Part shown: positions 1 through 9,130 of the stretch, piece by piece
Layout of the letters: every line of letters starts with the position of its first letter
Numbering within the stretch: the stretch's first letter is position 1
Source of the DNA: an uncultured Lachnospiraceae bacterium
GTDB lineage: Bacteria; Bacillota; Clostridia; Lachnospirales; Lachnospiraceae
Direction of reading: 5' to 3'
DNA length: 64,000 nucleotides
NCBI GenBank assembly: GCA_910578795.1
Contig: CAJTSD010000003.1
Coordinates: 62,001 to 126,000, forward strand
Position numbers and translations under genes: made by a program
The notes under the pieces: generated by a model
What the model saw: only the letters and a program-made list of their open reading frames with translations
Told to the model about the DNA's origin: nothing
The model's database searches: none

Positions 1-269
1 ACGTCCGCCATGTAAAAATTAGCGATAGCGTCAATCACGCGCAGCACAAAATAAATAAACGCAAGCCCTGTCACCATGCGCGCCGTCAAAAGCGCCACAT
101 CCTGAAGGGCTGTATTTGTAATCATTCTGATAATTAAAGGCAGCACAATCTCGCAAGCCGTCGTCAGTGCTGCACAAAACAAATCCATATAAAGCGTCCT
201 GCGATATGGCTTAAAATACGGCAGAAAACGTTTTATCAGTGTACTTGCCGAATATTCCCTATGTCCCAT
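1..269 (-). CDS. ABC transporter, membrane/ATPase subunit (N-terminal fragment, runs off the left edge)
   Basis: Only the first 89 or so codons are in the window; the start is the ATG at 269, preceded by a GAGGTGG ribosome binding site. The fragment begins with a short polar stretch containing KRFLPYFKPYRRTL, followed by a hydrophobic segment ending in a PLIIRMITN-type sequence and a second hydrophobic segment. This is the usual opening of the six-helix membrane domain of half-size ABC exporters, in which membrane domain and ATPase are one polypeptide. The ATPase part lies outside, so substrate and direction cannot be judged. It starts 33 bases after the VWA-like gene on the same strand, so the two are probably cotranscribed. 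Confidence 0.75.
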   Translation of the reverse strand, partial: MGHREYSASTLIKRFLPYFKPYRRTLYMDLFCAALTTACEIVLPLIIRMITNTALQDVALLTARMVTGLAFIYFVLRVIDAIANFYMAD

Positions 270-302
270 AATCCACCTCATGTCACGGTATTTCTTTATG
301 AT

Positions 303-866
303 TTAATTCGTAATCAATTTCATGAAAAGCTCACTTCCCGTAACCATTTTGTCCTTTGTTATTATCAGCAATCTGTGTTTTAAAAACGGATTTAAATTCT
401 CCTTCGCTTTCTCTGTATCCTTTACCCTGAACTGCTGCTGTTCAAATTCTTCATACGTTTCATTCAGAAAAAGAAAAATACATCTGCACCGCGCGCCGTA
501 AAGCTTAAAATATTCACAAAGATCTTCAAAATACGGCGGCTTATCCCCATTTTCAACATAAAGCTCACCAATTCCTTCAAACGCTTTTCCCATTTGAATA
601 AATGACATTGGTGTCACTCTTAGGACAATTTTGCCGTTTCCCCAGTAAACCAAATTACTCCGCACATTCTGAAAAATCCTGTCATGTGATTTCAGCGATG
701 TGACGGCGTCCTTAATAGACTGGTTCAACTCATCAATACTGCCTGATAAATCCGCCGCAAACGCGATTTCAAGCTGCTGCCCTCCCGCCGGAGCGTTGGA
801 GGGCGCGTGCAGTATTTTATCCGTTCGTTTATTTAATTCAAGTCTTTGCAGCTGTGTCAGACCCAT
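303..866 (-). CDS. VWA-like domain protein, uncharacterised
   Basis: A 187-residue protein with ATG at 866 and a GAGG site six bases upstream. Residues around 36-42 read FAADLSGSID, which resembles the metal-ion-dependent adhesion motif DxSxS that opens von Willebrand factor A domains. It is followed by alternating helices and strands (YWGNGKIVLRV, RCIFLFLNE, RLLIITKD) consistent with that fold. There is no signal peptide or membrane segment, so it is probably cytosolic. It sits between the GH25 gene and the ABC transporter with short gaps and may form an operon with either. The VWA assignment rests on the motif alone; the specific function is unknown. Confidence 0.6.
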   Translation of the reverse strand: MGLTQLQRLELNKRTDKILHAPSNAPAGGQQLEIAFAADLSGSIDELNQSIKDAVTSLKSHDRIFQNVRSNLVYWGNGKIVLRVTPMSFIQMGKAFEGIGELYVENGDKPPYFEDLCEYFKLYGARCRCIFLFLNETYEEFEQQQFRVKDTEKAKENLNPFLKHRLLIITKDKMVTGSELFMKLITN

Positions 867-884
867 AAGAAACCTCGTTTCAAA

Positions 885-3800
885 CTAATTATTTTTATAA
901 ACCGTAAAGCTCTTCTTTGCAAGTGTGCCTTTGTAATTTCCAATACCCGTAATAATCATAGTCGCGGTACCTTTTGGTTTTTTCTTATTTGAATAATCCG
1001 TAAGTCTTGTACTGTTTAAAACACTGACCGTATAATCCTTACCTTTGACAAGCTGTGCACCATCAACCGTAACTGTCACTTTTGGCACAATTACCTCTCC
1101 CGTGTACTTTTGGTCGGCAATATTGCTTACCGTAATTTTGGAGGCATTTTTTGCCTGCATTGGAGTAATCGTAAAATCTTTCGTCACGGTTCCCGCATAT
1201 TTGCCTTTTCCGGTTACAATCACCGTTGCTTTGCCTGCATTCACATTATTTTTATATTTTACGGTATAATCCTTTCCACTTTTAAGAAGTGTATTCTCAT
1301 AATAAACCTTCGCTGCAGGTTTATGTTCAGACCGATTATAAATATAACTGTCTTTTGATAATTCCATGCGGCATTTGCCATTCAGTGATTTCCCGATAAT
1401 CTGAAAAGTAATTGTCCTTGAACTATTATAACCGCCAATACCGCTGACTTTTACCTTTGCAGTCCCGGCATTTTTATTATTGGAAAAGCTGACTGTATAA
1501 TCCTTATTCTCTTTCAGTGTAACACCTGTGCTTGAATCTGTCACTACCACTTTTGCACCATTAGACTGATTATACTCGATACCATCATTATATACAAGCT
1601 CAAGATCACATTTATTTTTTTCAGAAACCGTAAAACCGCCTACCGTAATAGCAAACGATTTATCCTTTATCGCTTTCTTCGTAATTTTAAATGTAACATC
1701 TTTTCCGGTATTGTTCCTGAAATTTTTTGCATCCTGTGTGGCTGTCATACGAAAACTCGCAGTTCCGACTGACGTATTATCATGCCAGCTATGAAAACTC
1801 ACGCCCTCCATTGCCATAGCATCAAGTTTTGCGCTTCCAAGCTTTATTTCCATACTGTCAAATCCAGGACGAATACTGCTGCCCGTATAAATCTGGTTTT
1901 GAATCTTAACTTTTATCCTATCCAAGTCCGTGGGTGTAATCTCATATTGGATTTTAGCAGTACCCGCATAGTTTCCCTGAAACCTTATTTCAGCCATATA
2001 CTTATCGGCATTCGTACATGTAGCTGCATTTCCAACATCATCAGAAGAACTGTAAGTGACTTTATAATCCCTGTTTTCCTTTAAGGTTGTTTTTCCATCC
2101 TTAACCGTAAGCTTTGGCTGTTGTTTCTTACCGTTATAAATATACGAATATTGATTGAAGCTTACAGTCGTATTATTATCATAAATAGGCTGCCCTTGTG
2201 TTTCCTGCTCCATTGCACCAAGGTTTTTTGGAAGAATATCGAAAGTCTTTACAGTTTCACCTTTATATGAACCTTTTCCCTTGATAATCATTCTTGCAGT
2301 TCCCGCAGCTTTATTGTCCGTATAGGAAACCTTGTATTCTTTTCCTGCAATCAGCTCTGCCCCATTTACCTTATCAACAACCTTTACCTGAGGAGTAACA
2401 GCCTTTCCTGTATAAACAAAATGTTCTGTTTCTGACACAAGTGTCACTTCTGTAAGACTGTCATTCAATGCCTTATCATCTTCTGATATCAATGTCAGAT
2501 TCTTGATCACTGTTCCGGTGTAATCACCAATACCGGTCACAACTACCTTATAAGCTCCCGCATTCGTTATCTCTGAAAGCTGTGTACCCTTTTTATCCTG
2601 ATAAAACACCGTATAATCAACATCTTTTTCAAGCTGTTTTGTACCGTTTATTACATAAAGCTCAGGATGTACAGGTTCCCCATTTGCAGTATACAGATGT
2701 GTATTTTTTAAAGACACCATTTTGCCTGTAAGTTTTGTCTGCTTTGCTGCCTTCGGCAATATGGTAAAAAATTCTTTTATTTCTCCTGTATAGTTTCCCT
2801 TTCCTTTTATCAGCACATACGCCTGCGTACCTACATTCACATTGTTGCCATATTCTACCGTATAATCATTTTTGGAGAGATTTTCACCGTTTATCATCAC
2901 AGACACACTCGGCTTTAATGCCTTTCCTGTGTATACTGCCTCATATTTATCATGGGAACCACCAATTCTGACAACTGCTGTTTGTGAAAAATCGTTACTT
3001 AAAATCTGAAACGTAAGCGACAATTCACCTGCATAATTCCCTTTTCCTATAACAGTTACTTTTGCTTCACCCGCATTCTTATTTGCTGCATATTTCAGTG
3101 TATAATCAATTCCCTCTACAAGTTTATAGCCAATGTTTTTGTTTGTTCCGTTAATTATGACACCCGTGTCAGTTTTTAACTCCGTTCCCGTATACACTAC
3201 ATCAGGAATTTCCTCAAACAGTTCCTCCGTAAGCTTCATACCTGTAATTTGAAAGCTCTTTTTTATCTCACCTGTATAATTCCCAATACCCTGAACAATG
3301 ACATATCCGGTACCCGCATTGATATTATCAGAATAACTTACCGTATAATCCTTGCCCTCCGTAAGCGTTACATTTCCATTGTTGATCTTTAATTTCAGCC
3401 CTGTTTCCTGCGTGATTTCAAATCCTGTATACTCCTGCGGCGCAATATCACTTACCATTGCCTCAGACAGCGTAAGCTGCGACATTGTAATATTATTCCG
3501 CTCTATTTTTCCTTCATACTGATTCATGCCGTTAATGACAAGATTGTACACCGTTTTCCCGTCAATTGTTTTACTTGTCACTTTTACTTCATAATCCTTG
3601 CCCTCCACAAGCTCATATTTATTTGCGGTATCATAGATGCTCAATGCTTCCCTTATATCATCCACATAGTCTGTTTCCACATCAATGCTCACACGGCATT
3701 TTGTAATATTTCTTTTATCTTCATACCAAAAATTACAGTCTACTTTTCCAGAAATACCATCTACTGCTCCGCTTGACGAATATTGCCAAAAATTATAGTC

Positions 3801-4964
3801 ATCGGAATAATGTGTCGCTTCATTATATCTTGCAATCCAATAATCTGTCACACCATAAACGGAAGAAGCTGTCGGCTGCATATCTTTTGTGAGCATCGCG
3901 TGATTGGCATAAATACCGCCTTTATATCCCCTGTCACGAACATCCCTTACGAACCTGTCGCATATTTCCTGATGCTTACTTCTTGGAAGATTTGCCTTTT
4001 CCAGCCTTCCCTTTGTATCGCCTGATGTATATTCATAATCAATCACAACCGGCAGCGATATGTATTCCTCAAGGTTATTATTTTTTAAAAAGTTCAGACA
4101 ATAGGAAGCCTCCTCCGATGCCTCTGGTACTGTAATTGCCTGTGAGAAAAAATAAACACCTACCTTGATACCTGCATCATACGCTTCTTTTATATTTTTC
4201 TTTGCATACTCATCACCCGAAATAGATCCTTTATCGGAATATCCTCTGTAACCTACCCTGACAAAAGCAAAATAGACCCCTGCTTTTTTCGCCTTTTCCC
4301 AGTCAATATTACCCTGATATTTTGACACATCAATACCATGCCTAAGAATCTTATCTGCTACATGGTTTTCATGAAAATAAGTTTTCTTTGTAAACGGACT
4401 TACCGTTGAGGCAGAATTATTTTTATAATATGGATTGATTTCACTTCCATACTCATCGGAAACCATATCGTTTTCCAAAAGATTTTTATACAACTCCGGG
4501 TCATAAGGATCATACGTATGAATCAATCCATTGTCATCTGTATACTCGAAATATCCGTTGTCATTGATATACATGTTTTTATATTTTTCTTTTAACTTTT
4601 CGAGTAACGAACTGATAAATTCTGTTTCTGATTCTTCCTGCGTTTCTGTTGATTCTTCTGTTAATTCTGTTTCTGACACTTGTGTCATTTCCGTTTCGGT
4701 TTCTTCTGTTAATTCTGTTTCTTCAATTTCCTGTGTTTCACTTTCTGACACTTGTGTCATTTCTGTTATTTCTGTTCCGCTGCTTTCTATTTCCTCCTTT
4801 TCTGCTTCCGAGCTTTCTGACACAGTTAACTCTTCCTCTGTTTCATTCTCTGCAGCATAAACATGACCTGCATTCATTGCTATCTGCATAAATGGCAGAT
4901 TCGATACTATCATAAAAAATGACATACTGACACACAATAACCTGACAGACCAATTTTTTTCCAT
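885..4964 (-). CDS. Secreted GH25 lysozyme (N-acetylmuramidase) with about eleven C-terminal repeats
   Basis: A 1359-residue protein starting at ATG 4964 with GGGGAGG upstream. An N-terminal hydrophobic segment (about residues 7-35) is a signal peptide. A long Glu/Ser/Thr-rich linker (about 40-120) follows, then a glycoside hydrolase family 25 domain (about 208-415) opening with GIDVSKYQG and carrying the acidic DxE catalytic pair in VVIDYEY. The remaining 900 or so residues are roughly eleven copies of an 75-90-residue beta-rich unit with the pattern Y-T/N-G ... GKDYTVSY..N.NAGTA.V.I.GKGNYTG ... F.I. The family cleaves muramic acid to glucosamine bonds in peptidoglycan. No LPXTG or other anchor is visible, so retention probably depends on the repeats (inference). 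The same repeats occur in the glucosaminidase at 54.3-58.4 kb. Confidence 0.93.
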   Translation of the reverse strand: MEKNWSVRLLCVSMSFFMIVSNLPFMQIAMNAGHVYAAENETEEELTVSESSEAEKEEIESSGTEITEMTQVSESETQEIEETELTEETETEMTQVSETELTEESTETQEESETEFISSLLEKLKEKYKNMYINDNGYFEYTDDNGLIHTYDPYDPELYKNLLENDMVSDEYGSEINPYYKNNSASTVSPFTKKTYFHENHVADKILRHGIDVSKYQGNIDWEKAKKAGVYFAFVRVGYRGYSDKGSISGDEYAKKNIKEAYDAGIKVGVYFFSQAITVPEASEEASYCLNFLKNNNLEEYISLPVVIDYEYTSGDTKGRLEKANLPRSKHQEICDRFVRDVRDRGYKGGIYANHAMLTKDMQPTASSVYGVTDYWIARYNEATHYSDDYNFWQYSSSGAVDGISGKVDCNFWYEDKRNITKCRVSIDVETDYVDDIREALSIYDTANKYELVEGKDYEVKVTSKTIDGKTVYNLVINGMNQYEGKIERNNITMSQLTLSEAMVSDIAPQEYTGFEITQETGLKLKINNGNVTLTEGKDYTVSYSDNINAGTGYVIVQGIGNYTGEIKKSFQITGMKLTEELFEEIPDVVYTGTELKTDTGVIINGTNKNIGYKLVEGIDYTLKYAANKNAGEAKVTVIGKGNYAGELSLTFQILSNDFSQTAVVRIGGSHDKYEAVYTGKALKPSVSVMINGENLSKNDYTVEYGNNVNVGTQAYVLIKGKGNYTGEIKEFFTILPKAAKQTKLTGKMVSLKNTHLYTANGEPVHPELYVINGTKQLEKDVDYTVFYQDKKGTQLSEITNAGAYKVVVTGIGDYTGTVIKNLTLISEDDKALNDSLTEVTLVSETEHFVYTGKAVTPQVKVVDKVNGAELIAGKEYKVSYTDNKAAGTARMIIKGKGSYKGETVKTFDILPKNLGAMEQETQGQPIYDNNTTVSFNQYSYIYNGKKQQPKLTVKDGKTTLKENRDYKVTYSSSDDVGNAATCTNADKYMAEIRFQGNYAGTAKIQYEITPTDLDRIKVKIQNQIYTGSSIRPGFDSMEIKLGSAKLDAMAMEGVSFHSWHDNTSVGTASFRMTATQDAKNFRNNTGKDVTFKITKKAIKDKSFAITVGGFTVSEKNKCDLELVYNDGIEYNQSNGAKVVVTDSSTGVTLKENKDYTVSFSNNKNAGTAKVKVSGIGGYNSSRTITFQIIGKSLNGKCRMELSKDSYIYNRSEHKPAAKVYYENTLLKSGKDYTVKYKNNVNAGKATVIVTGKGKYAGTVTKDFTITPMQAKNASKITVSNIADQKYTGEVIVPKVTVTVDGAQLVKGKDYTVSVLNSTRLTDYSNKKKPKGTATMIITGIGNYKGTLAKKSFTVYKNN
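4674..4759. repeat. Duplicated linker segment carrying two copies of a 14-bp palindrome
   Basis: Within the acidic linker of the GH25 gene the coding unit for EMTQVSE occurs twice. Each copy contains a perfect TGACAC-TT-GTGTCA palindrome, at 4674-4687 and 4746-4759. The two copies are probably related by local duplication, but related palindromes also occur elsewhere in the window (see findings). Confidence 0.8.
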
Positions 4965-4991
4965 AAAATCCTCCCCTGTATTCCTAAATAA

Positions 4992-5192
4992 TTACAACTG
5001 TTCCTTCTCCTTCCTATATCGATCCACAATTTTCTCGATACTTTCTCTTGATATCGGATAATGAAATTCTTTTATTATCCGGTCAACTGTATATCCATGA
5101 TCTACAAGATGCCTGATTGCGCCTCCGTAGGCAAAATCTTTTGTAAAATTAGACAGTGCTTCCTCAAAATATCCATGACTTGGTTCTTCCAT
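4992..5192 (-). CDS. Small conserved-looking protein with a helix-turn-helix-like segment
   Basis: A 66-residue protein. An upstream GTG at 5204 also keeps the frame, but the AGAAAGG site overlaps that GTG and sits at proper distance (about 11 bases) from the ATG at 5192, so the ATG is preferred. The C-terminal half (HGYTVDRIIKEFHYPISRESIEKIVDRY) looks like two or three helices with a turn, compatible with a small helix-turn-helix. It lies 27 bases upstream of the GH25 gene on the same strand and may be cotranscribed. Not recognised as a named family. Confidence 0.6.
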   Translation of the reverse strand: MEEPSHGYFEEALSNFTKDFAYGGAIRHLVDHGYTVDRIIKEFHYPISRESIEKIVDRYRKEKEQL

Positions 5193-5442
5193 ACTTATAT
5201 GCACCTTTCTTTCCGCTACAGCATCTAAGCCGCAGACACACTATTTCTTATAAACAATTTTCATTGTTCCATAAACTGCCCTGAAACGACAATTATTTAT
5301 GACATTTAGATTATATTTTAAGCAAAGATTTATGTCTACCATCTTCACAAAAAGTTTAGAATTTTGGAATGAAAAACCATTTTTGACAAAACTGAAAAGA
5401 AGCAGCCCTCATCAGCCGCTCCTTTCAATACCATAAAATAAT

Positions 5443-6123
5443 TTAAATCTCGTTAATAGATATAACGCCCTTAAGCTCCTGTAAAAAATGCTGATACTCT
5501 TCCCTGCTTTTTCCCCTCGGCAATTTAAAGGTTGTAACAATCTGAAAATTCTGTCCCTTCGCCTTTGGTTTATCTACCTGGAAGGTATCAATAAAACAAT
5601 TATCGTTTTTTAAACGTCTTGACACAAGTGTAATTGTTTTACCATCTTCAACCTCGATATAAAGCGTCACATAACGCGAATATTTATAAACCCGCTCCTC
5701 AATATATGGTGTCAAATGTACCCCAATCAGCCAAAATGCCGTAAGTATAATTGCACCGTCAAGAAATCCGATTCCCACCGCAAGTCCCACACATGCACAT
5801 GTCCAAATACTTGCCGCGGAAGTAAGTCCCTTAATCTGATGTCCCGATACCAAAATAGAACCAGCGCCAAGAAATCCGACACCGCTGATGACCTGTGCCG
5901 CAATTCTTGAAATGTCAAGCCGCTCCGGATAAAGTACTTCCAGGTACTGTTCCATAAGCATGACCATTGTCGCACCCATACAGACCGTAATTGTCGTACG
6001 TGCGCCGCCCCCACGTCTCTTTGCACCACGGTCAATACCGATCACCGCACCAATCACCAACGATAAAATAATCCTGATTAATATATGATACCATGACCAT
6101 TCCGAAAGTAATGTTGTAAACAT
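5443..6123 (-). CDS. MgtC/SapB family membrane protein
   Basis: A 226-residue protein whose N-terminal 150 residues contain the MgtC signature: IGAVIGIDRGAKRRGGGARTT after the first helix, then GVGFLGAGSI and LTSAASIWTCACVGLAVGIG, with four to five membrane segments. The last 80 residues are soluble and resemble the small C-terminal ACT-like domain found in many members. MgtC proteins are inner-membrane factors linked to growth in low magnesium and to intracellular pH or ATPase control; the exact role of this one is not known. It is the last gene of a tightly packed operon, its ribosome binding site overlapping the end of dtd. Confidence 0.9.
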   Translation of the reverse strand: MFTTLLSEWSWYHILIRIILSLVIGAVIGIDRGAKRRGGGARTTITVCMGATMVMLMEQYLEVLYPERLDISRIAAQVISGVGFLGAGSILVSGHQIKGLTSAASIWTCACVGLAVGIGFLDGAIILTAFWLIGVHLTPYIEERVYKYSRYVTLYIEVEDGKTITLVSRRLKNDNCFIDTFQVDKPKAKGQNFQIVTTFKLPRGKSREEYQHFLQELKGVISINEI

Positions 6124-6129
6124 ATTTTA

Positions 6130-6591
6130 CTATCCCTTCTTTGTGATAATCTCCTCAGAATCCAATACAATCGTAAACGGTCCATCATTTGTAAGCGATA
6201 CTTTCATATTTGCCCCAAAGATACCATGCTCTGTCCGATAACCTTTTTTCTTTAATTCACTGATAATATATTCGTACAGTTCATTTGCCATCTCAGGATT
6301 ACCCGCCTTAGTAAATGACGGTCTGTTTCCTTTTTTACAGTCTGCATATAGCGTAAATTGCGAAATCATTAAAAATTCACCATTCACATCAGATATCGAC
6401 AGATTTGTTTTTCCGTCCGCATCCTCAAAAATACGGAGCTTCGTCATTTTATCAATCATCTTATCAGCCGTCTTGTGATCATCAGAATCCGCAACACCGA
6501 CAAAAACCAATAGACCATGTCCAATCTCACCGGTTATTTCTTGTTCCACTGTCACATTAGCTTGTATTACTCTTTGTATTACAAATATCAT
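6130..6591 (-). CDS. dtd: D-aminoacyl-tRNA deacylase
   Basis: A 153-residue protein matching Dtd along its whole length: N-terminal VIQRVIQANVTVE, GLLVFVGVADSD, the catalytic SQFTLYADCKKGNRPSF loop and the C-terminal proofreading motif NDGPFTIVLDS. The enzyme hydrolyses D-amino acids wrongly attached to tRNA (and glycine from tRNA-Ala) in the cytosol. Its ATG overlaps the TGA of the HAD gene (ATGA), indicating translational coupling. Confidence 0.96.
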   Translation of the reverse strand: MIFVIQRVIQANVTVEQEITGEIGHGLLVFVGVADSDDHKTADKMIDKMTKLRIFEDADGKTNLSISDVNGEFLMISQFTLYADCKKGNRPSFTKAGNPEMANELYEYIISELKKKGYRTEHGIFGANMKVSLTNDGPFTIVLDSEEIITKKG

Positions 6592-7202
6592 ATATTTATA
6601 TTTCCTCTTTTATTGAGTTCCGCCCAAGCCTGTTCATAATTCTCAAACAAAATCCCTTCCATTCCGACCTTGCGTGCCCCTTCGACATTCTCCGGACGGT
6701 CATCCAAAAATACGCACTCCTCCGCCTTCAAATCATATTTCTTCAAAAGATACTCATAAATCTCCCTGTCAGGCTTCACAAGCTTTACATAAGCCGAAAC
6801 CACCTTTCCATCTATTTTATCAAGAAATGGAAAGTGCCCGCATTTTGTATGCAACTCAAACAAGCTTACCGGATAATTCGACAAAAGATAAACACGAAAC
6901 CCCCGCTTCTTCAACGTATCAATCATGTTCACCGTATAATCATATGGCTCCACAAGCTTATCTACATTTTCCCATATCAAGTCAAATTCCTTGCCATATT
7001 CGCTGTTTTCCCCGCGGATTTTGGAAATTACATCTTTTTCATCAAGGACACCGCGGTCAAGCTCAATCCAAAAAGGGTTTTCAAACACTTTTTTTCCAAA
7101 TATAGTTTGCAAATCCTTAGAAAGACCCAATTCCTCCATAAGCTCACGCCATCGAAAGCTGACAAGCACATTCCCAACATCAAAAACAATATTTTTTATC
7201 AT
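6588..7202 (-). CDS. HAD superfamily hydrolase (phosphatase-like)
   Basis: A 204-residue protein beginning with HAD motif I in the form FDVGNVLV, followed by a helical cap, motif II YLLSNYP, a conserved lysine in KPDREIYEYLL and motif IV VFLDDRPENVEGARKVG. In motif I the second aspartate (D+2) is replaced by glycine, as in the FDxGNVL subgroup related to YihX and the phosphatase domain of epoxide hydrolases. Substrate is unknown; a sugar phosphate is plausible because the gene overlaps the UDP-sugar pyrophosphorylase upstream by four bases (ATGA). Confidence 0.9.
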   Translation of the reverse strand: MIKNIVFDVGNVLVSFRWRELMEELGLSKDLQTIFGKKVFENPFWIELDRGVLDEKDVISKIRGENSEYGKEFDLIWENVDKLVEPYDYTVNMIDTLKKRGFRVYLLSNYPVSLFELHTKCGHFPFLDKIDGKVVSAYVKLVKPDREIYEYLLKKYDLKAEECVFLDDRPENVEGARKVGMEGILFENYEQAWAELNKRGNINI

Positions 7203-8425
7203 AATTCCACACCATTCTTTTGTAAAAGCGCCCGTGCGCTTTCCACCGAATCAACGCCCGTCTTATTCTTAATCGGCGCAAACTCATAATCCCTTACAAC
7301 CTCAAACGACAGACAATTATCAAGCAGATGAATCATATCCAGTACTAAAAGTTCAAATTTATAGCCATTTGGGTCCTCAGGCTTAATATATTCACCATTC
7401 TCTGTGATATAAGGAATTTTCTTCTCCACCACATGTACCGGCATTTTCTCATTCATAATCTGCTCAAGCTTATCAACGCGGAACAGATAATTCAAGATTA
7501 CCCCAAAATTATACGACAAATCACCATTCGGCTCTCTTGAATTAATAATCTCATCTGTCATCTCATAATATTCCACAATCGAAGGCCTTCCGTCTTCAAG
7601 ACAAAGCACACCGACCTTCTCATGCGGATCAGCCTTTCTCACAACCTTCGCACCACTGACACAGCCCGATTCCAGCGTCGCCCCCACGAATACAGGGTCT
7701 GCAATCCGCTGCAAAACATTGTCAACCGCAAAAATATTCAGCCATTCAACGCCTCTTGCCTTGACATCATCCAAAACACCTGTTACAGCCATTGAATAAA
7801 ACCAGCCACCGTTTCCGTTCGGGGAAAGCGAAAGCGAGTCTTTTTCTTCCATATAAAGCTTCCCATTAAAATTAACCGAAGGCGCCATCTCCTGTTTAAA
7901 AAACTTCACAAACTCCTCCGGATAGCCAAAATACTTTTTTTCCGCAAAAAATGCTGTCGTTTCCTCATGGTTTTTGTCACTCGTCATCACATAAAGCGGC
8001 ACAAAGCAGCCTGCCTTATCTGTCACATCAAGCAGATTTCTGATAAGACGCTCAAAAATAAACATATCCTTTGTAATACCAATATTATATTTTCCCTTTG
8101 GACCGTCCGAACCAAGTCTTGTTCCCTGTCCACCCGCCAAAAGCACGGCGCCTACTTTACCTGCCTTTATCGCATCAATTCCGATTTCACTGTATTTTTC
8201 TTTATTTTTCTCTATTTCAGGCACTTCAAGCGCCGAAAGCGGTTCCAGTTTTCCACGCTCCTGTTTCAGCTCCTCATATCCTGCCATATCTACAATCGAC
8301 CAGTCAATCCGCTCCACCTGTCCGGCAAGCTTTTTCTTTCCCTCTTCATCCAGTTTTTGATAAGCTGCATAAATATGCTCCTGTTTGTGCTCCTTTAAAA
8401 CACTTAAAAGCTCCTGTTCCGTCAT
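7199..8425 (-). CDS. UDPGP-type nucleotidyltransferase (UDP-sugar or UDP-N-acetylhexosamine pyrophosphorylase)
   Basis: A 408-residue protein. ATG 8425 is chosen over an upstream in-frame ATG (8464) because an AAGGA site precedes it at usable distance and the extra residues look non-native. The nucleotide-binding signature LLAGGQGTRLGSDGPKGKYNIG is at about residues 96-117, and LSPNGNGGWF and FAVDNVLQR are typical of the eukaryotic-like UDPGP family that includes UAP1. The family makes UDP-glucose, UDP-galactose or UDP-GlcNAc from UTP and the sugar 1-phosphate; which sugar is used cannot be read here. First gene of the operon with the HAD protein, dtd and the MgtC-like protein. Confidence 0.9.
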   Translation of the reverse strand: MTEQELLSVLKEHKQEHIYAAYQKLDEEGKKKLAGQVERIDWSIVDMAGYEELKQERGKLEPLSALEVPEIEKNKEKYSEIGIDAIKAGKVGAVLLAGGQGTRLGSDGPKGKYNIGITKDMFIFERLIRNLLDVTDKAGCFVPLYVMTSDKNHEETTAFFAEKKYFGYPEEFVKFFKQEMAPSVNFNGKLYMEEKDSLSLSPNGNGGWFYSMAVTGVLDDVKARGVEWLNIFAVDNVLQRIADPVFVGATLESGCVSGAKVVRKADPHEKVGVLCLEDGRPSIVEYYEMTDEIINSREPNGDLSYNFGVILNYLFRVDKLEQIMNEKMPVHVVEKKIPYITENGEYIKPEDPNGYKFELLVLDMIHLLDNCLSFEVVRDYEFAPIKNKTGVDSVESARALLQKNGVEL

Positions 8426-8602
8426 GATTTCATAAATTCCTTTCTTATTTCTATATTTTCCCATTTTTATTATCTATGCGTAATGTACCATATTTTACAT
8501 ACAATTGTAAACACTTCTTTTATTATTTGCAAAAATCAGAAAAATTCAGGCTTAGTTTCTTATTGCTTTTGGATTTATTTTCGATTTATTTTCACTCTCA
8601 TA

Positions 8603-8631
8603 TAGACAAAATTTAAAAATAATTGTAGAAT
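8603..8631 (+). promoter_or_regulatory. Candidate sigma-A promoter for the CheY gene
   Basis: TAGACA, a 17-base spacer and TAGAAT lie about 80 bases upstream of the cheY-like gene in an AT-rich region. The spacing is ideal and the boxes differ from consensus at one or two positions. Confidence 0.5.
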
Positions 8632-8708
8632 ATATCTAAGCGACATCTAAAATGGTTTCATGGATAAACATATTCCATTTCATAGATTATTCCAGAGGAG
8701 GAACTAAG

Positions 8709-9071
8709 ATGGCAAAAAATATTTTAATTGTTGATGACGCAGCTTTTATGAGAATGATGATTAAAGACATTTTGACGAAAAACGGATATAATGTTGCTGC
8801 GGAAGCAGAAAACGGAAAAATAGCTGTAGATAAGTACAATGAAACAAAGCCAGACCTTGTACTTATGGATATCACAATGCCGGAAATGGACGGAATACAA
8901 GCGTTAAAAGCAATTAAAGGTAACGATCCAAATGCAACAGTTATTATGTGTTCAGCGATGGGTCAGCAGGCAATGGTTATTGAAGCAATCCAATCAGGTG
9001 CAAAGGACTTTATTGTAAAACCGTTCCAGGCGGAACGAGTTCTTGAGGCACTCAAAAAAGTAATTGGATAA
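8709..9071 (+). CDS. CheY-like single-domain response regulator
   Basis: A 120-residue receiver domain; ATG 8709 is preceded by an AGAGGAGG site, so the in-frame ATG at 8652 is not needed. The acidic pocket D9-D10, phosphoacceptor D54 (VLMDITMPEMDG), S82 and K104 (IVKPF) are all present, and the sequence closely resembles Firmicutes CheY. Phospho-CheY binds the flagellar motor switch. No other chemotaxis signalling genes adjoin it, so its kinase must be elsewhere; the only chemoreceptor in the window is at 37.9-39.8 kb. It has its own promoter and a terminator shared with the convergent cls gene. Confidence 0.92.
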   Translation: MAKNILIVDDAAFMRMMIKDILTKNGYNVAAEAENGKIAVDKYNETKPDLVLMDITMPEMDGIQALKAIKGNDPNATVIMCSAMGQQAMVIEAIQSGAKDFIVKPFQAERVLEALKKVIG

Positions 9072-9085
9072 AAATAATTACATAC

Positions 9086-9127
9086 TGCAACAATTAAAAA
9101 AGTGCTCTCAGCACTTTTTTTGTTGCA
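9086..9127. terminator. Bidirectional terminator between cheY-like gene and cls
   Basis: The core stem AAAAAAGTGCT/AGCACTTTTTT with a CTC loop is flanked by a second pairing TGCAACA/TGTTGCA. A-runs and T-runs on both sides let it act on both strands between two convergent genes. Confidence 0.85.
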
Positions 9128-9130
9128 ACA

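Noticed and set aside
1782..2084. Plus-strand reading frames opposite the GH25, gyrase, dnaA and glucosaminidase genes
   Set aside because: They mirror well-supported minus-strand genes, lack ribosome binding sites and show no recognisable protein pattern.
3158..3171. Catabolite-responsive (cre/CcpA) site
   Set aside because: TGACAC-CC-GTGTCA resembles the cre outline, but the required central CG is absent in all copies of the motif and the sites are deep inside genes.
5620..5633. Tenth copy of the TGACAC palindrome in the MgtC-like gene
   Set aside because: TGACACAAGTGTAA lacks the final symmetrical CA; it was left out of the motif set.
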